Origin: an uncultured Prevotellaceae bacterium
GTDB taxonomy: Bacteria; Bacteroidota; Bacteroidia; Bacteroidales; Bacteroidaceae
NCBI GenBank assembly: GCA_900318915.1
Contig: ONMI01000009.1
Span: 1 to 62,872 of the forward strand
Reading direction: 5' to 3'
DNA length: 62,872 nt
Of the stretch, positions 8,624-16,910 are shown piece after piece (within the stretch, counting starts at the first letter, position 1; each line of letters begins with the position of its first letter). The notes beneath the pieces are model-generated. The model was not told where the DNA came from. It searched no databases and worked only from the letters and a program-made list of their open reading frames with translations. Made by a program: the position numbers and the translations under genes.

Positions 8624-8983
8624 TTAATGGGCTGTTTCTTGGAAGAGAGCCACATGCTTGTCCGTTGCCATGGTCAGCATATCCACATATACAGCATATT
8701 GTTTTTTTGTCAGAAAGGTTTTCATATTTTCCAAATGCTGTGCATTGACTCTTTCGACGGTCTCCTTCTTCCTCTCATCAGCCTTCAGCCGATTTGCATA
8801 GTCTATCGATACGCAGTACTTTGAAAAAGCTTTTTCAGCGAGTCTTTTTTGGCGTGCAGAGAGGTTAAGTGTTTCGCACATTTTCTCGAATGTGATAGGA
8901 TAGTTAATATCGAGGTGAATGGTTTGTGCAGACAAAGAAGTAGTCAACAACAGTGTGAAAATGGCTAAAAGTAATTTTTTCAT
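8624..8983 (-). CDS. Small exported helical protein of unknown function (paralogue 2)
   Basis: This 119-residue protein has a signal peptide (MKKLLLAIFTLLLTTSLSA, cleaved before QTIH) and a mature helical domain rich in Lys, Glu and Arg. LSARQKRLAEKAFSKYCVSI and the closing KKQYAVYVDMLTMATDKHV align with the corresponding parts of the 120-residue neighbour, including the shared QY-Y-ML pattern. It is the first gene of a run that includes the neighbour and, past a stem-loop, the LytS kinase and LytTR regulator. A strong promoter match lies 46 bases upstream. I do not recognise the family. An export-dependent envelope role is inferred only from the signal peptide and context. Confidence 0.8.
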   Translation of the reverse strand: MKKLLLAIFTLLLTTSLSAQTIHLDINYPITFEKMCETLNLSARQKRLAEKAFSKYCVSIDYANRLKADERKKETVERVNAQHLENMKTFLTKKQYAVYVDMLTMATDKHVALFQETAH

Positions 8984-9029
8984 ATTGTCTTGATTTTAAT
9001 TGTTTGACTTTTGTTTCTGAATTACGATG

Positions 9030-9061
9030 CAAAAGTAATGACCCGACCTACCTTTTCCAAA
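9030..9061 (-). promoter_or_regulatory. Promoter of the small exported protein genes
   Basis: The minus strand carries TTTG (9061-9058), a 20-base spacer and TACTTTTG (9037-9030), a full match to the Bacteroidetes -33/-7 promoter. The ATG at 8983 lies 46 bases downstream. Confidence 0.65.
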
Positions 9062-9233
9062 TCACCTTCGACGTTTGCCCCAATGCTTTTCGACAAATAA
9101 CCTTCTCACACAAGAAAATGGAGCCATGAGGGTGTGCGCAACTGTCACAACGGCAGAATCATGTCAAGCAGAAACCATACCATTGCAAAGACAGTTTTTT
9201 TTGATAAATAAGGGTAAAATGAAAAAAAACATG

Positions 9234-9241
9234 TAACTTTG
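9234..9241 (+). promoter_or_regulatory. -7 promoter element of the GH20 gene
   Basis: TAACTTTG matches TAnnTTTG exactly, 55 bases before the ATG at 9297. No TTTG sits at the expected 19-21 base distance upstream, so the -33 half is not identified. Confidence 0.5.
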
Positions 9242-9296
9242 CAAGTTAACGCTAACCCTAAGGCAGAAAAGCATAAACAAACAAAACATAAGCCCT

Positions 9297-11540
9297 ATGA
9301 AACACCTCCACTACCTACTGGCGCTTGCAACAGCCCTCCTGCTGCACACAGCCGCCCAAGCCAAGAGCGACCTTGTGCCCATACCCGACCAAGTGACCTG
9401 GCAAGACGGCACCTATTCCCTGTCAGCCACCCCGAGCATCAGCTATGCGAAAGCCGACCTGAAAGAGGCCGCCCAATACCTGAGCAGCAGTCTGGAACGA
9501 CTGCAAGACAAGCAAGCCACCATCCAGCCAGGCAAGGGCGGCGACATACGCCTCTCGCTCGGCTATAAAGGAGCCCCGGGCAGTTACCGGCTCACCATCG
9601 ACGGCAGCGGCGTACAGATAGACGGCCGCGACTATGCCGGTGTGGTGAACGGCATCGCCACGCTGCGGCAGATGGCCGCCGAGGCCCGACTGCAGTACGT
9701 ACGGATTACCGACAGTCCGCGGTTCAGCTGGCGCGGTTTCCACCTCGACTGCTCCCGCCATTTCTTCACCAAGGCCGAAGTGAAAGAGGTCATCGACCTG
9801 ATGGCCATGTACAAGCTGAACCGTTTCCACTGGCATCTGACCGACGACCAAGGCTGGCGCATAGAAATAAAGAAATACCCGCTGCTGACGGAGAAAGGCG
9901 CCTGGCGCCACTACAACAACCAAGACTCCGTGTGCATGCGTCTGGCCGTGACCGAGGACAACCCCATGCGCCTGCTGCCCGCCAAGAACCTGCGGGTGAA
10001 CGGCACCGACACCGTGTACGGCGGTTACTACACCCAGGACGACATCCGCGAGATTGTGGCCTACGCCCGCCAGCGCGGTGTGGAAACCGTGCCCGAGATA
10101 GACATGCCCGGCCACTTCCTGAGCGCCGTGGCCAACTATCCCGGTCTGTCGTGTTTCGACGAGGTGGGTTGGGGAGCCGTATTCTCCTCCCCCCTCTGCC
10201 CCGGCAAGGACAAGGCCCTGCAGTTCTGCCGCGACATCTGGGACGAGGTGATAGCCCTCTTCCCCTTCACTTATGTACACATAGGTGGTGACGAAGTGGA
10301 GAAAATAAACTGGAAGAAATGCCCCGACTGCCAACGCCGCATACAGGAAAAGAAACTGAAAGACGAGGAGCAGCTCCAATCGTGGTTCATCCACGAGATG
10401 GAAGCCTACATCAACAAGAAAGGCCGCAAGATGCTGGGCTGGGACGAGATAATAGAGGGAGGCCTTTCCAAGACCGCCACGCTGACCTGGTGGCGCACCT
10501 GGGCCCCCAACGCCATCGGCGACGCCACCGCCCAGGGCAACGACGTGATTTACTGTCCCATCTCGCCCTTCTACTTCTCGGCCGGCGAGGAGAAGACCAG
10601 TCTGCAGAGTGTGTACGAGTATGAGCTGATGCCCTCCACCCTCAGCGCCGCCCAGAAGAAGCACATTCTCGGTGTACAGGGCCAGGCATGGAGCGAATGG
10701 ATTCCCACCCGCGAGCGATTGCTGTACACTTACTTCCCCCGCGCCTTGGCACTGGCCGAGCTGGCCTGGAGCAAGCCAGAGCGGAAAGACTACGCCGACT
10801 TCTACAACCGTCTGACCTCTCACTTCCGTCTGCTGAACCGCCTCGGTGTGCCCTACCGCACCCCCAGTTTGGACGGTTTCTACGGTGTGAACGCCTTCAC
10901 CCACAAAGGCACCCTCACGGTGACGAGCAAAGACCCGATGGTACAGGTGCGCTACACCACCGACGGCAGTTTCCCCACCAAGGAATCGCCCCGCTATGAA
11001 GGTCCCATCACTGTAGACGAGACCACCCACTTCATGCTGCGCACCTTCACCCCCGACGGCCAGCCCGGCGAGACAGTGAAAGCCGAGATGGTGAAGCAAG
11101 GCCTGTTGGAGCCTGTTGCAGTATCCTCCGAGACAGAGCCCGGACTCATCGCCGCCTGGCACGAATTCCCCGGTGTGAAATGCGCCCTGATAGACAAGGC
11201 ACCGGTTAACGGCACCTACTGCATCGACGAGGTGGGCATACCCGACGGTGTGAAGGGCAACATCGGCCTCATCATCACCGGCTACATCGACATACCCGCC
11301 GACGGCATCTACACCTTCGCCCTGATGAGCGACGACGGCAGTTGGCTGAAGGTAGACGGCAACATGGTGGTGGACAACGACCGCGAACAGTCGCCCCATG
11401 AGGAGGTGTGCCAGCAAGCCCTGCGCCGGGGCCTGCACCGTGTGGAGGTGCGCTACTTCGACCACAACGGCGGCATGCTGCGCCTCAAGGTGACCGACGC
11501 ACAAGGCAAAGCCGTGAAGGCCTGGCTGCGAGACAAGTAA
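9297..11540 (+). CDS. Exported GH20 beta-N-acetylhexosaminidase with C-terminal PA14 domain
   Basis: This 747-residue enzyme removes terminal beta-linked GlcNAc or GalNAc from glycans. A signal peptide (MKHLHYLLALATALLLHTAA) is followed by the GH20 N-terminal domain (residues ~25-140) and the catalytic barrel starting at FSWRGFHLDCSRHFF. The barrel has MYKLNRFHWHLTDDQGWRIE and the catalytic Asp-Glu pair in HIGGDEVEKINW (near residue 330). After the barrel comes a chitobiase C-terminal-like segment (VRYTTDGSFPTKESPRYEGP), then a PA14-type domain (DGIYTFALMSDDGSWLKVDG), probably glycan-binding. No SusC/SusD pair is adjacent. The gene leads a same-strand run of five genes, with 80 bases separating it from the TerB-domain gene. 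Substrates such as mucin, N-glycans or chitin fragments fit equally. Confidence 0.94.
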   Translation: MKHLHYLLALATALLLHTAAQAKSDLVPIPDQVTWQDGTYSLSATPSISYAKADLKEAAQYLSSSLERLQDKQATIQPGKGGDIRLSLGYKGAPGSYRLTIDGSGVQIDGRDYAGVVNGIATLRQMAAEARLQYVRITDSPRFSWRGFHLDCSRHFFTKAEVKEVIDLMAMYKLNRFHWHLTDDQGWRIEIKKYPLLTEKGAWRHYNNQDSVCMRLAVTEDNPMRLLPAKNLRVNGTDTVYGGYYTQDDIREIVAYARQRGVETVPEIDMPGHFLSAVANYPGLSCFDEVGWGAVFSSPLCPGKDKALQFCRDIWDEVIALFPFTYVHIGGDEVEKINWKKCPDCQRRIQEKKLKDEEQLQSWFIHEMEAYINKKGRKMLGWDEIIEGGLSKTATLTWWRTWAPNAIGDATAQGNDVIYCPISPFYFSAGEEKTSLQSVYEYELMPSTLSAAQKKHILGVQGQAWSEWIPTRERLLYTYFPRALALAELAWSKPERKDYADFYNRLTSHFRLLNRLGVPYRTPSLDGFYGVNAFTHKGTLTVTSKDPMVQVRYTTDGSFPTKESPRYEGPITVDETTHFMLRTFTPDGQPGETVKAEMVKQGLLEPVAVSSETEPGLIAAWHEFPGVKCALIDKAPVNGTYCIDEVGIPDGVKGNIGLIITGYIDIPADGIYTFALMSDDGSWLKVDGNMVVDNDREQSPHEEVCQQALRRGLHRVEVRYFDHNGGMLRLKVTDAQGKAVKAWLRDK

Positions 11541-11579
11541 AAAAAGACACCCTGACCTATCAGAGAAACAGAAAAACCG

Positions 11580-11587
11580 TAGATTTG
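11580..11587 (+). promoter_or_regulatory. Candidate -7 element for the TerB-BrxD-helicase cassette
   Basis: TAGATTTG matches TAnnTTTG exactly, 33 bases before the ATG at 11621. No matching -33 TTTG was found. If used, it would let the cassette, and probably the GH115 gene behind it, be transcribed independently of the GH20 gene. Confidence 0.45.
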
Positions 11588-11593
11588 TGAAAT

Positions 11594-11611
11594 GCCGCGC
11601 AACAGCGCGGC
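11594..11611 (+). promoter_or_regulatory. GC-rich hairpin in the leader of the TerB-domain gene
   Basis: GCCGCGC (11594-11600), loop AACA, GCGCGGC (11605-11611) make a perfect 7-bp all-GC stem ending 9 bases before the ATG. If transcription starts just after the -7 element, the hairpin forms the very 5' end of the mRNA and covers the ribosome-binding region. That could limit translation or stabilise the message. No T-run follows, so it is not a typical terminator. Confidence 0.45.
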
Positions 11612-11620
11612 CACCACAGC

Positions 11621-13231
11621 ATGGCAGACGACTGGGACGACAACAACACCTATACCGACCTTCCGCTCAACTATGAAGAGCTGGAAGAGATGGAGAACGA
11701 GTGGGCCGACCGCTATCAAGAAGGCGGCGACCACTACTGGGACGTCGTACCCCCTGTCAGTACCGGCCACCTGGACCGCTTCGGGTCCGGCTACCGTCTG
11801 GACAGTGTGATAGATGCCCCGCAGCGCATCCGCCAACTCTACGAGATGTGCCAGCACGACCGGTGGCAGACCGACCGCGCTAAATGTTTCTACCGTCAGG
11901 CACAGGCCATGGCCGACTATACGGACGACTGTCCAGAGATAGCCAATTTCAACACATTCCGGCCCACCTTCGCCGACATGAGCATTCTGCAGATGCGCAG
12001 CTACTTCACCCTGCGCACCCTGCTGCGGCAAGGACGACACCCCGAAGCAGCCCTCTCCTACCTGCAGGTGTACACCTACGAGACCCTGATGCTGATCGGA
12101 GTTGAGAGCCCGAAGGAGGGGCTGGCCATTCTCTCCGACCTCAAAGAGCACTACGGCCGCCTCTACCAGCAGATGGGAGAAAGCTTAAGCCGCTGGATAA
12201 AAGACTTCGTGGTGTACTATGGCATGGAAGACCAGAAAGAGCGGTGCTTCGCCCTTGAGATAGCCAGCGACAAGACCGCGATGGCCCTGGCCAACTACAC
12301 CAAGCTCAGCGACGATACCTTCTTCATCATCATGGAGCCGTTGCAGAAATACAAGATCAAGGAAGCCGCCCTCTACAAAAAACATCCCGCCGACACCCGC
12401 ATCGTGGCAGGAAGGACCCTTAAGGCGGCCGCCACGGCCATGGAGCGGCAATATCAATGCCCCTTCGACCAACTGTGCCTCGGTGTGCGCCGCAAGCGCT
12501 ACTACACGATGTTTGACAATGCGGTTTTTCATGCCGGAGAGAAAAAAGGCGATGAAGTGTTTGAGGTCAGTCCCCGCCGGAAGTACGTACACAAAAACGG
12601 ACTATGGATAGTCGACGTCTTCGCAGAGGGATACCACTCAAGGGTGCGGGAGACGATAAGCGAGGTGCTGCACGAAACCGACCGACAGCTGCGCGATGCC
12701 CTTGGTGTGAAAAACAAGATAAAGTCGCGGCTTGGGGACCGCCATCTACAAGAAACCATAGAACAGGTGGTGAGCGACTACATGAAAGAGAAAGCCGAGG
12801 CCGCCCGCCCCAAGATAGAGGTTGACTTCAGCAAACTGGCCCGCATCCGCGCCGATGCCGACGTGGTGCGCGACGCTCTCCTTGCCGATGAGGAAAAGAG
12901 GGAAGTGGAGACCGCGGAGGAAACTGCGACTATCAACGATGTGGAGGACAAGGAGGAAGTGAAGAAGTCCCAAGACCTTCAGAAATCAGAGGCCGAGCCT
13001 TCTGCACCCAGCTTCTTCACCGCCGAGGAAGCACATTTCCTGCAGCTGCTGATGAGCGGAGCCGACTGGAGCGCCTATCTGCGGTCCATCCATGTGCCCG
13101 CCGGTGTGATGACCGAGAACATCAACGGAAAGATGATGGACGAGCTCGGCGACATCGTACTCGACGACGACGGCAGCGGCCCTGCAATCATAGACGATTA
13201 TCTCGACGATGTAAAAGCCAAAATGGCGTGA
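11621..13231 (+). CDS. TerB-N/TerB-C domain protein
   Basis: This 536-residue cytoplasmic protein has no signal peptide or membrane segment. Residues ~60-270 look like the TerB-N domain; FNTFRPTFADMSILQMRSYF with LRTLLRQGRHPEAALSYLQV is its usual signature. A basic middle part follows, then an acidic Glu/Lys-rich linker (~415-465). Residues ~466-535 (AEEAHFLQLLMSGADWSAYL, VMTENINGKMMDELGD) fit the TerB-C domain. The next genes encode a BrxD-like ATPase and an SF2 helicase, with gaps of 22 and 4 bases. As I recall, comparative genomics has linked this TerB-N/C, ATPase and helicase combination to Ter-type stress or defence loci. Biochemical function is unknown; I infer it is the non-catalytic adaptor or sensor of the trio. 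Confidence 0.8.
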   Translation: MADDWDDNNTYTDLPLNYEELEEMENEWADRYQEGGDHYWDVVPPVSTGHLDRFGSGYRLDSVIDAPQRIRQLYEMCQHDRWQTDRAKCFYRQAQAMADYTDDCPEIANFNTFRPTFADMSILQMRSYFTLRTLLRQGRHPEAALSYLQVYTYETLMLIGVESPKEGLAILSDLKEHYGRLYQQMGESLSRWIKDFVVYYGMEDQKERCFALEIASDKTAMALANYTKLSDDTFFIIMEPLQKYKIKEAALYKKHPADTRIVAGRTLKAAATAMERQYQCPFDQLCLGVRRKRYYTMFDNAVFHAGEKKGDEVFEVSPRRKYVHKNGLWIVDVFAEGYHSRVRETISEVLHETDRQLRDALGVKNKIKSRLGDRHLQETIEQVVSDYMKEKAEAARPKIEVDFSKLARIRADADVVRDALLADEEKREVETAEETATINDVEDKEEVKKSQDLQKSEAEPSAPSFFTAEEAHFLQLLMSGADWSAYLRSIHVPAGVMTENINGKMMDELGDIVLDDDGSGPAIIDDYLDDVKAKMA

Positions 13232-13253
13232 AGCCAACAACACGGACAATGAC

Positions 13254-14600
13254 ATGAACACAGACAACCCTACAACCCCAACCAAGATACCCCGACGCAT
13301 CGCCCAGACCGTGATCAACTCGCTCAAGGGCGGTGTGGTACCCCGCATCGGTCTGCCCTACATCACCGTGGGCCGCCGACAGGAGATAGAAGCCCTGCTG
13401 CGCGATGTGGAAATCGTGAGCGAGGGCGGCGCCACCTTCCGGTTCATCGTAGGCAAATACGGCAGCGGCAAATCGTTTCTGCTGCAGACCGTGCGCAACT
13501 ATGTGATGGACCGCAACTTCGTGGTGGTGGACGCCGACCTCTCGCCCGAACGGCGCCTTCACGGCAACCAGAACCAAGGTCTGGCCACCTACCGCGAGCT
13601 AATCAAGAATCTGAGCGTGAAAGCCCGCCCCGAGGGCGGCGCCCTCTCTCTGGTGCTGGACCGCTGGATAAGCACCCTGCAGACCGACACCGCCCTGGAG
13701 ACCGGTCTGGATGCCGATGCCCCCGGCTTTGCCGACAAGGTGGAAGCCCGCATCATGGAGGTGATACGCTCCATGCACGAACTGGTGCACGGTTTCGACT
13801 TTGCCCGCCTGCTCACCCTCTACTACCGCGCTTTTACTAACGGCGACGAGGAACTGAAAGGCAAGGTGCTGAAATGGTTTCGCGGTGAGTACGGCACCAA
13901 GACCGAGGCCCGCCAGGAACTCGGAGTGAGCGTGGCCATCACCGACGCCGACTGGTACGACTATCTGAAGCTGATGGCCTACTTCTTCCGCCAGGCCGGC
14001 TATCAGGGACTGATACTCTTCATCGACGAACTGGTGAACATCTACAAGATACCCAACAGCATCTCGCGGCAGTACAACTACGAGCGCATTTTAGCCATGT
14101 ACAATGACGCCCTTCAGGGCAAGGCCCAATACATAGGCACCATCATGAGCGGCACCCCGCAGTGTATAGAAGACCGCCACCGCGGCGTGTACAGCTACGA
14201 GGCCCTGCGCTCACGCCTGCAAGAAGGGAAATTTGCACAGCAAGGCGCACAGGACCTGCTGGCCCCGGTGATACGGCTGCAGCCGCTCACGAGCGAGGAG
14301 ATGCTCGTGCTGACGGAGAAGCTGGCCACCATGCACGCCGACCTGTACCGCTACACCCGCACGCTCGACGAGCAGCACCTGGCCGACTTCATCAAGATAG
14401 AATACGGGCGCATCGGCGCCGACACCCACATCACCCCACGCGAGGTGATACGCGACTTCATCGAGCTGCTTGACATTCTGTACCAGCACCCCGAGACCGA
14501 CCTCCGGAGTCTGCTGCAGGCCGGCGGTTTCAACTTTGCCAAGCCTGCCGAGGAAGAAGGCAAGGAGATAGACAGCCGTTTTGCCGAATTCACCCTCTGA
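13254..14600 (+). CDS. BrxC/BrxD-like P-loop ATP-binding protein (DUF2791 type)
   Basis: This 448-residue AAA+/STAND-like ATPase carries Walker A GKYGSGKS (residues 67-74) and Walker B LILFIDE (253-259). Both lie in the layout of the family that includes the BREX proteins BrxC and BrxD. The N-terminus RRIAQTVINSLKGGVVPRIG and the following VGRRQEIEALLRDVE are typical of the shorter BrxD-like members. Full-length BrxC is much larger, so this is nearer BrxD. It begins 22 bases after the TerB-domain gene and ends 4 bases before the helicase ATG, indicating tight coupling. In type 2 BREX, a BrxD is paired with a BrxHI helicase, the pairing seen here. No methylase or PglZ gene is nearby, so this is not a BREX system. 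Confidence 0.85.
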   Translation: MNTDNPTTPTKIPRRIAQTVINSLKGGVVPRIGLPYITVGRRQEIEALLRDVEIVSEGGATFRFIVGKYGSGKSFLLQTVRNYVMDRNFVVVDADLSPERRLHGNQNQGLATYRELIKNLSVKARPEGGALSLVLDRWISTLQTDTALETGLDADAPGFADKVEARIMEVIRSMHELVHGFDFARLLTLYYRAFTNGDEELKGKVLKWFRGEYGTKTEARQELGVSVAITDADWYDYLKLMAYFFRQAGYQGLILFIDELVNIYKIPNSISRQYNYERILAMYNDALQGKAQYIGTIMSGTPQCIEDRHRGVYSYEALRSRLQEGKFAQQGAQDLLAPVIRLQPLTSEEMLVLTEKLATMHADLYRYTRTLDEQHLADFIKIEYGRIGADTHITPREVIRDFIELLDILYQHPETDLRSLLQAGGFNFAKPAEEEGKEIDSRFAEFTL

Positions 14601-14604
14601 CACC

Positions 14605-16881
14605 ATGGGCCAACACATCTTCGACCGGTTCTCCCCCACCATCCAGCAGTATGTATATCAGAGCGGCTGGACACAGTTGCGCGCCATCCAGGCGGCGGCC
14701 GCCGACGCCATTTTCCATACCGACAGTCATGTGCTGCTCTCCGCCTCGACCGCCTCCGGCAAGACCGAGGCCGCCTTCTTCCCCATCATCACGCTGATGC
14801 AGGAAGACCCGCCCCGCTCCATCGGGTGCCTGTACATCGCCCCTCTCAAAGCCCTCATCAACGACCAGTTTGTGCGGCTCAACGACATCTGCGCCGAGAG
14901 CGGCATACCCGTGTGGCACTGGCACGGCGACGTGTCGCAGACCCACAAGCAGAAGCTCATGAAGCGCCCCTCCGGCATTCTGCAGATTACGCCAGAGAGC
15001 CTTGAGGCCATGCTGCTGCACCGCCACGGCCAGATACCCCATCTCTTCGGTGACCTGCGCTTTGTGGTAATCGACGAGATACACTCCTTTCTGCGCGGCG
15101 ACCGCGGCGGGCAGACCCTCTGCCTGATAGAGCGCCTCTGCCGCATGGCCGGTGTCCAGCCGCGGCGCATAGGCCTCTCCGCCACCATCGGCGACACGCA
15201 GATGGTGGGCCGTTTTCTCAGCGCCAACACCGGACGGAGCACCGTGATACCCCGCATACAGAGCACCGGCACCCGCTGGCGCATCTCCATGCAGCACTTC
15301 TTCAACAACGGTCCGCAGGCCGACGAACTGCTCCCCGACGGTTCCGCATCGCCCGTGCCAGGCGCCCCTTCCCCCGCAGCCACCGAGGCGGCCACCGACA
15401 CAGCCCCAGCGGCCGCCGACCCCGGTCTGGGCTACATCTTCGAACACACCCGCGGTCATAAATGCCTCGTTTTCTCCAACTCGCGCGAAGAGTGCGAGGC
15501 AGTGACCTCCACGCTGCGCCAGTACTGCGAATCGCAGCATGAGCCCGACCGCTTTCTGATACACCACGGCAATCTCTCTGTAAGCTACCGCCTCACGGCC
15601 GAAGACGTGATGCGCCAGGACGACAGTCTGGTGACCATCTGCACCACCTCGACCCTGGAGCTGGGCATCGACATCGGCCGGTTGGAGCGCGCCTTCCAGA
15701 TAGATGCCCCCTTCACCGTATCGTCGTTCCTGCAGCGCATGGGCCGTACGGGCCGCCGGGGCGCCCCCTCGGAGATGTGGTTCGTGATACGCGAAGACCC
15801 CGCCGAGGCCCGTGCCCTGCTGCCCGAAACCATACCCTGGAAACTACTTCAGGGCATCGCCCTGATACAACTCTACATCGAAGAGAAATGGGTGGAGCCG
15901 CCCCGTGCCGGCCGTCTGCCCTACAGTCTGCTCTACCACCAGACCATGGCCACCCTGGCCTCGGGCGGCGAAATGACCCCTGCCGAACTGGCTTCGCGCA
16001 TACTGACCCTGAGCTATTTCGAGCACGTGACACAAGACGACTTCCGCCTGCTGCTGCGCCACCTGCTGCAGATAGACCATGTGCAGCTGACCGAGCGCGG
16101 CGGTCTGATAGTAGGGTTGGCCGGTGAACGCGTGGTAAACAACTTCAAGTTCTACGCCGTGTTTCAGGAGAACGAAGAATACAGTGTGCGGTGTGAGTCG
16201 GAAGAGCTGGGCACCATCGTGAAGCCGCCTCCCGTGCGCGACAAGATAGCCATAGCCGGCCGCGTGTGGGTGGTGGAAGAGGTGGACCGCAACCGCCATG
16301 TGGTATACTGTCACCCCGTGAAGGGCATCGTGCCCGCCTACTTCGGCGAGGAACCTGGCGACCTGCACACCAAGATACTGGAGCGCATGCGCCTGCTGCT
16401 GGGCCAGACCGACACCTACCCCTATCTGCTGAGCCATGCCGCCGCCCGCCTGTCGCAGGCCCGCAATGCCGCCGTGCAGTCGGGTATCGGCCGGGAGTGG
16501 CTGCTGCCCCTGGGCGGTAAGATGTTCTGCCTGGTGCCATGGCTGGGCAGCTACGCTTTCCTCGCCCTGGAGCGATTCCTGCGCATCCACTGCGGACCGC
16601 GCCTCAACCTGAAAGGATTCGACTCGAAGCGCCCCTACTACATGCAGTTCACCATGGACGCCACCCCCGATGAGTTTTTCGAGATACTGAGCGATGCGAT
16701 AGCCCAGCCCATCGACCCCATGACCCTGCTCTACCCCGAGGAAGCCCCTCTCTTCGACAAGTACGACGACATCCTGCCCGTGGAGCTCACCCGGAGAGGA
16801 TTCGCCCACGGTGTGCTCGATGTGGAAGGCATGGTGCGCCGTGTGAAGGAGATGGTGAAGACACCCCATCCACGCTCTTAG
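14605..16881 (+). CDS. Lhr/BrxHI-like DEAD/DEAH superfamily 2 helicase
   Basis: A 758-residue helicase. Seen are motif I (ASTASGKT, residues 47-54), DEIH (157-160) and SAT (192-194), a proline/alanine-rich linker near 255-285, and motif VI GRTGRRG near 380. After the two RecA domains come about 370 residues with winged-helix-like and Lhr-core-like character. The start is set at ATG 14605; a TTG at 14581 would extend into the preceding gene by 8 codons and is less likely. It lies 4 bases after the ATPase stop. Length and order match the helicases that accompany BrxD in type 2 BREX (BrxHI) better than full Lhr (over 1400 residues). Role inferred: ATP-driven nucleic-acid remodelling with the two upstream proteins. 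Confidence 0.87.
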   Translation: MGQHIFDRFSPTIQQYVYQSGWTQLRAIQAAAADAIFHTDSHVLLSASTASGKTEAAFFPIITLMQEDPPRSIGCLYIAPLKALINDQFVRLNDICAESGIPVWHWHGDVSQTHKQKLMKRPSGILQITPESLEAMLLHRHGQIPHLFGDLRFVVIDEIHSFLRGDRGGQTLCLIERLCRMAGVQPRRIGLSATIGDTQMVGRFLSANTGRSTVIPRIQSTGTRWRISMQHFFNNGPQADELLPDGSASPVPGAPSPAATEAATDTAPAAADPGLGYIFEHTRGHKCLVFSNSREECEAVTSTLRQYCESQHEPDRFLIHHGNLSVSYRLTAEDVMRQDDSLVTICTTSTLELGIDIGRLERAFQIDAPFTVSSFLQRMGRTGRRGAPSEMWFVIREDPAEARALLPETIPWKLLQGIALIQLYIEEKWVEPPRAGRLPYSLLYHQTMATLASGGEMTPAELASRILTLSYFEHVTQDDFRLLLRHLLQIDHVQLTERGGLIVGLAGERVVNNFKFYAVFQENEEYSVRCESEELGTIVKPPPVRDKIAIAGRVWVVEEVDRNRHVVYCHPVKGIVPAYFGEEPGDLHTKILERMRLLLGQTDTYPYLLSHAAARLSQARNAAVQSGIGREWLLPLGGKMFCLVPWLGSYAFLALERFLRIHCGPRLNLKGFDSKRPYYMQFTMDATPDEFFEILSDAIAQPIDPMTLLYPEEAPLFDKYDDILPVELTRRGFAHGVLDVEGMVRRVKEMVKTPHPRS

Positions 16882-16910
16882 CGGAAGAACAGCTACAAAA
16901 CAAATCAGAC

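Larger units (their letters stand above)
8984..9296. other. Divergent intergenic region (313 bp)
   Basis: This gap separates the minus-strand small-protein genes from the plus-strand GH20 gene. It holds a promoter for each side (9030-9061 and 9234-9241). Between about 9062 and 9230 I find no open frame with a plausible start, no strong hairpin and no obvious RNA gene, and the last part is A-rich. Confidence 0.5.

Noticed and set aside
14581-14604. TTG start extending the helicase by 8 codons
   Set aside because: It would overlap the end of the ATPase gene, and the ATG at 14605 fits the 4-base spacing and the helicase start.
11621-16881. Complete BREX system
   Set aside because: There is no PglX methylase, PglZ, BrxA/B or PglW gene. 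Only the BrxD-like ATPase and helicase resemble BREX.
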